Shown in pieces: positions 8,144 through 9,139 of a DNA stretch of 9,139 nucleotides. Below the pieces are notes generated by a model. That model had not been told where the DNA came from and searched no databases. It saw only the letters and a list, made by a program, of their open reading frames with translations. Position numbers and translations under genes: made by a program. Source of the DNA: Candidatus Pacearchaeota archaeon (GTDB taxonomy: Archaea > Nanobdellota > Nanobdellia > Pacearchaeales > GW2011-AR1); assembly GCA_014728745.1 (NCBI GenBank), contig WJLC01000055.1, positions 1 to 9,139 on the forward strand, written 5' to 3'. Numbering within the stretch: the stretch's first letter is position 1; every line of letters starts with the position of its first letter.

Positions 8144-8866
8144 TTATTCAAAATTTTCTAAAACTTCTTTTTCCATGAAGTGAAGCTTACTTGGGATTAT
8201 TATACAATAGGGCTCCTTAACTCCAGAAAATTCTTCAAAACCCTTTATTTTTCTGTATTGTATCTTGCTGTTTCTTGTTCCTAATTGCTGGCACAATACA
8301 ATCCTGTCTAGTTTTATTTTGTGTTTTTTTGCAGATGCCTTGAGTTGTTTTAATGCATCTTTAAAATCTAAGCCAGGATCAACTAAAATAAGACTATGCG
8401 CTCGCATTGACATATTTTCCTGAACTAATTTCATAAAGCTGTCTGGTTTATAACCTTTTTTAGGATTCCAAGCAGGCATGCTTGCAACCTTTCCAAATTT
8501 GTATGATTGCAACCCTGTTTCTGCAACTGCATCTAATACAGAGGCATTGTAAATTACTTTTGTCCTAACTTTGCTTTTTCTTGCTTCTTCTAAGAGAGTT
8601 ATGTGAGTGGTTGCAGTCAAGGGAGAGCCATAAACTAACAGGGCAACATCCATTTTCTTAGCCTCATCAACAATACTTAATCCCTCTACCTTGTCTCTAT
8701 CTGCAGGTATGAGCTTTTTCTTTAAGACAAATTTTAATTCCTTAAGCGCATAAGGAAAATTAACTGTATAATTCTCAAGATAAACTCTTTTGCACTTTTT
8801 CACAACTTGCAATCCAAATTTTGAGATTCCGTCTGCATTTAACCCTAAACCTATTATATATAACAT
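8144..8866 (-). CDS. dphB: Diphthine synthase (diphthamide biosynthesis methyltransferase)
   Basis: DphB (Dph5 in eukaryotes) uses SAM to trimethylate the 3-amino-3-carboxypropyl group on a histidine of elongation factor aEF2, the second stage of diphthamide synthesis. The 240 aa begin with MLYIIGLGLN and continue KKCKRVYLENYT (23-34), the typical opening of the family. Further family motifs are GSPLTATTH (80-88), VIYNASVLDAVAETGLQSYKFGKVASMPAW (104-133), HSLILVDPG (157-165) and the C-terminal PSKLHFMEKE (225-234). It is slightly shorter than the usual 250-265. Position 81 is Ser where most members have Asp (GDPxxATTH), a residue at the SAM site. The ATG at 8866 lies 16 bp after the stop of the preceding gene in the same direction. 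With no well-spaced SD or TATA box, co-transcription with that gene is likely. Confidence 0.9.
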   Translation of the reverse strand: MLYIIGLGLNADGISKFGLQVVKKCKRVYLENYTVNFPYALKELKFVLKKKLIPADRDKVEGLSIVDEAKKMDVALLVYGSPLTATTHITLLEEARKSKVRTKVIYNASVLDAVAETGLQSYKFGKVASMPAWNPKKGYKPDSFMKLVQENMSMRAHSLILVDPGLDFKDALKQLKASAKKHKIKLDRIVLCQQLGTRNSKIQYRKIKGFEEFSGVKEPYCIIIPSKLHFMEKEVLENFE

Positions 8867-8882
8867 TTTGACTTAATTAATT

Positions 8883-9139
8883 TCAATTATTTCCTCCTTG
8901 ATTGTATATTTTTAATATTCTTTCTTTATTTTCTAATACTGCCATTGCTTCTGACTTAGAAATTCCTGCTCTATTTCTTATTATTTTTTTAGTATTTTTA
9001 ATAAATAATTTTTTATATTGGTCCCAGCTATTAAAACCGTTTTGAATTGCGATTGAATCTCTGTATTCTGAATAACCATTAAAACCTTTCTTTTGAGCAT
9101 ACTTATCCAGCCAATTTTTTCTAATTGATGGATTCTTGC
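8883..9139 (-). CDS. C-terminal part of a protein with 16-residue GF-x-x-x-x-Y repeats
   Basis: The gene runs off the right edge; 84 residues and the stop are visible. Two adjacent 16-residue units stand out: YAQKKGFNGYSEYRDS and IAIQNGFNSWDQYKKL (visible residues 13-28 and 29-44). They share an A-x-x-x-G-F-N-x-x-x-x-Y pattern. A basic helical C-terminus follows (KNTKKIIRNR...), ending NQGGNN. Such short GF/Y repeats occur in many small archaeal and viral proteins, sometimes beside nuclease or DNA-binding domains, but I cannot name the family. The stop lies 16 bp before dphB. The GGAGG at 8893-8897 falls inside its last codons and is 26 nt from dphB, too far to serve that gene. More repeats may lie outside the window. 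Confidence 0.6.
   Translation of the reverse strand, partial: KNPSIRKNWLDKYAQKKGFNGYSEYRDSIAIQNGFNSWDQYKKLFIKNTKKIIRNRAGISKSEAMAVLENKERILKIYNQGGNN

Noticed and set aside
8891..8899. AAGGAGGAA as Shine-Dalgarno for dphB
   Set aside because: It is 26 nt from the dphB ATG. The well-spaced TTG at 8884-8886 opens a frame that stops within about a dozen codons, so the match is most simply part of the upstream gene's coding sequence.

Overview
The window looks like a chromosomal segment of an AT-rich archaeon, most likely a small-genome DPANN lineage such as Woesearchaeota or Pacearchaeota. The archaeal evidence is a diphthine synthase gene, a TrmB-family regulator, an archaeal/eukaryotic-type tRNA methylthiotransferase, and TTTAWA-type TATA boxes. 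Several of these boxes lie 25-29 bp before an ATG, the arrangement of leaderless archaeal mRNAs. The narrower lineage is inferred from gene style, including very small two-helix membrane proteins. No phylogenetic marker was compared.

Layout. Positions 1-18 may be the lysine-rich tail of an upstream plus-strand gene, followed by a T-rich tract. Four plus-strand genes follow, each with its own candidate promoter: a 68-aa two-helix membrane protein with the best Shine-Dalgarno site in the window (184-390), a tRNA t6A37 methylthiotransferase (511-1851), a VTT/DedA-like membrane protein (1886-2467) and an MFS transporter (2530-3657). From 3674 to the end every gene is on the minus strand. In transcription order (right to left) these are: an incomplete protein with 16-residue repeats (8883-9139), diphthine synthase dphB (8144-8866), a possible isoleucine-rich mini-ORF (8024-8089), an unrecognised 80-aa protein (7743-7985), isoleucyl-tRNA synthetase ileS (4823-7645), a TrmB-type regulator (3917-4723) and a 69-aa Cys-containing two-helix membrane protein (3674-3883). 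The last converges on the MFS gene with a 16-bp gap.

How the genes relate. Three genes serve translation: the methylthiotransferase modifies A37 of ANN-decoding tRNAs, IleRS charges tRNA-Ile, and DphB acts on the translocation factor aEF2. The membrane proteins and the regulator have no clear functional link to them. This is mostly core or housekeeping sequence. I see no mobile element, CRISPR array, defence system or RNA gene.

The observation most worth a second look is the leader of the 80-aa gene that precedes ileS. A good TATA box (8111-8123) predicts a transcript starting almost exactly at the ATG of a 21-codon ORF in which nine codons are Ile. Three nucleotides after its stop comes an 8-bp hairpin, then a weak Shine-Dalgarno and the 80-aa gene, then ileS. 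This resembles a leader-peptide arrangement for isoleucine sensing. AT-rich composition could produce much of the Ile bias, however, and ileS has a plausible promoter of its own. A perfect (AAT)10 run sits directly before the ileS start codon.
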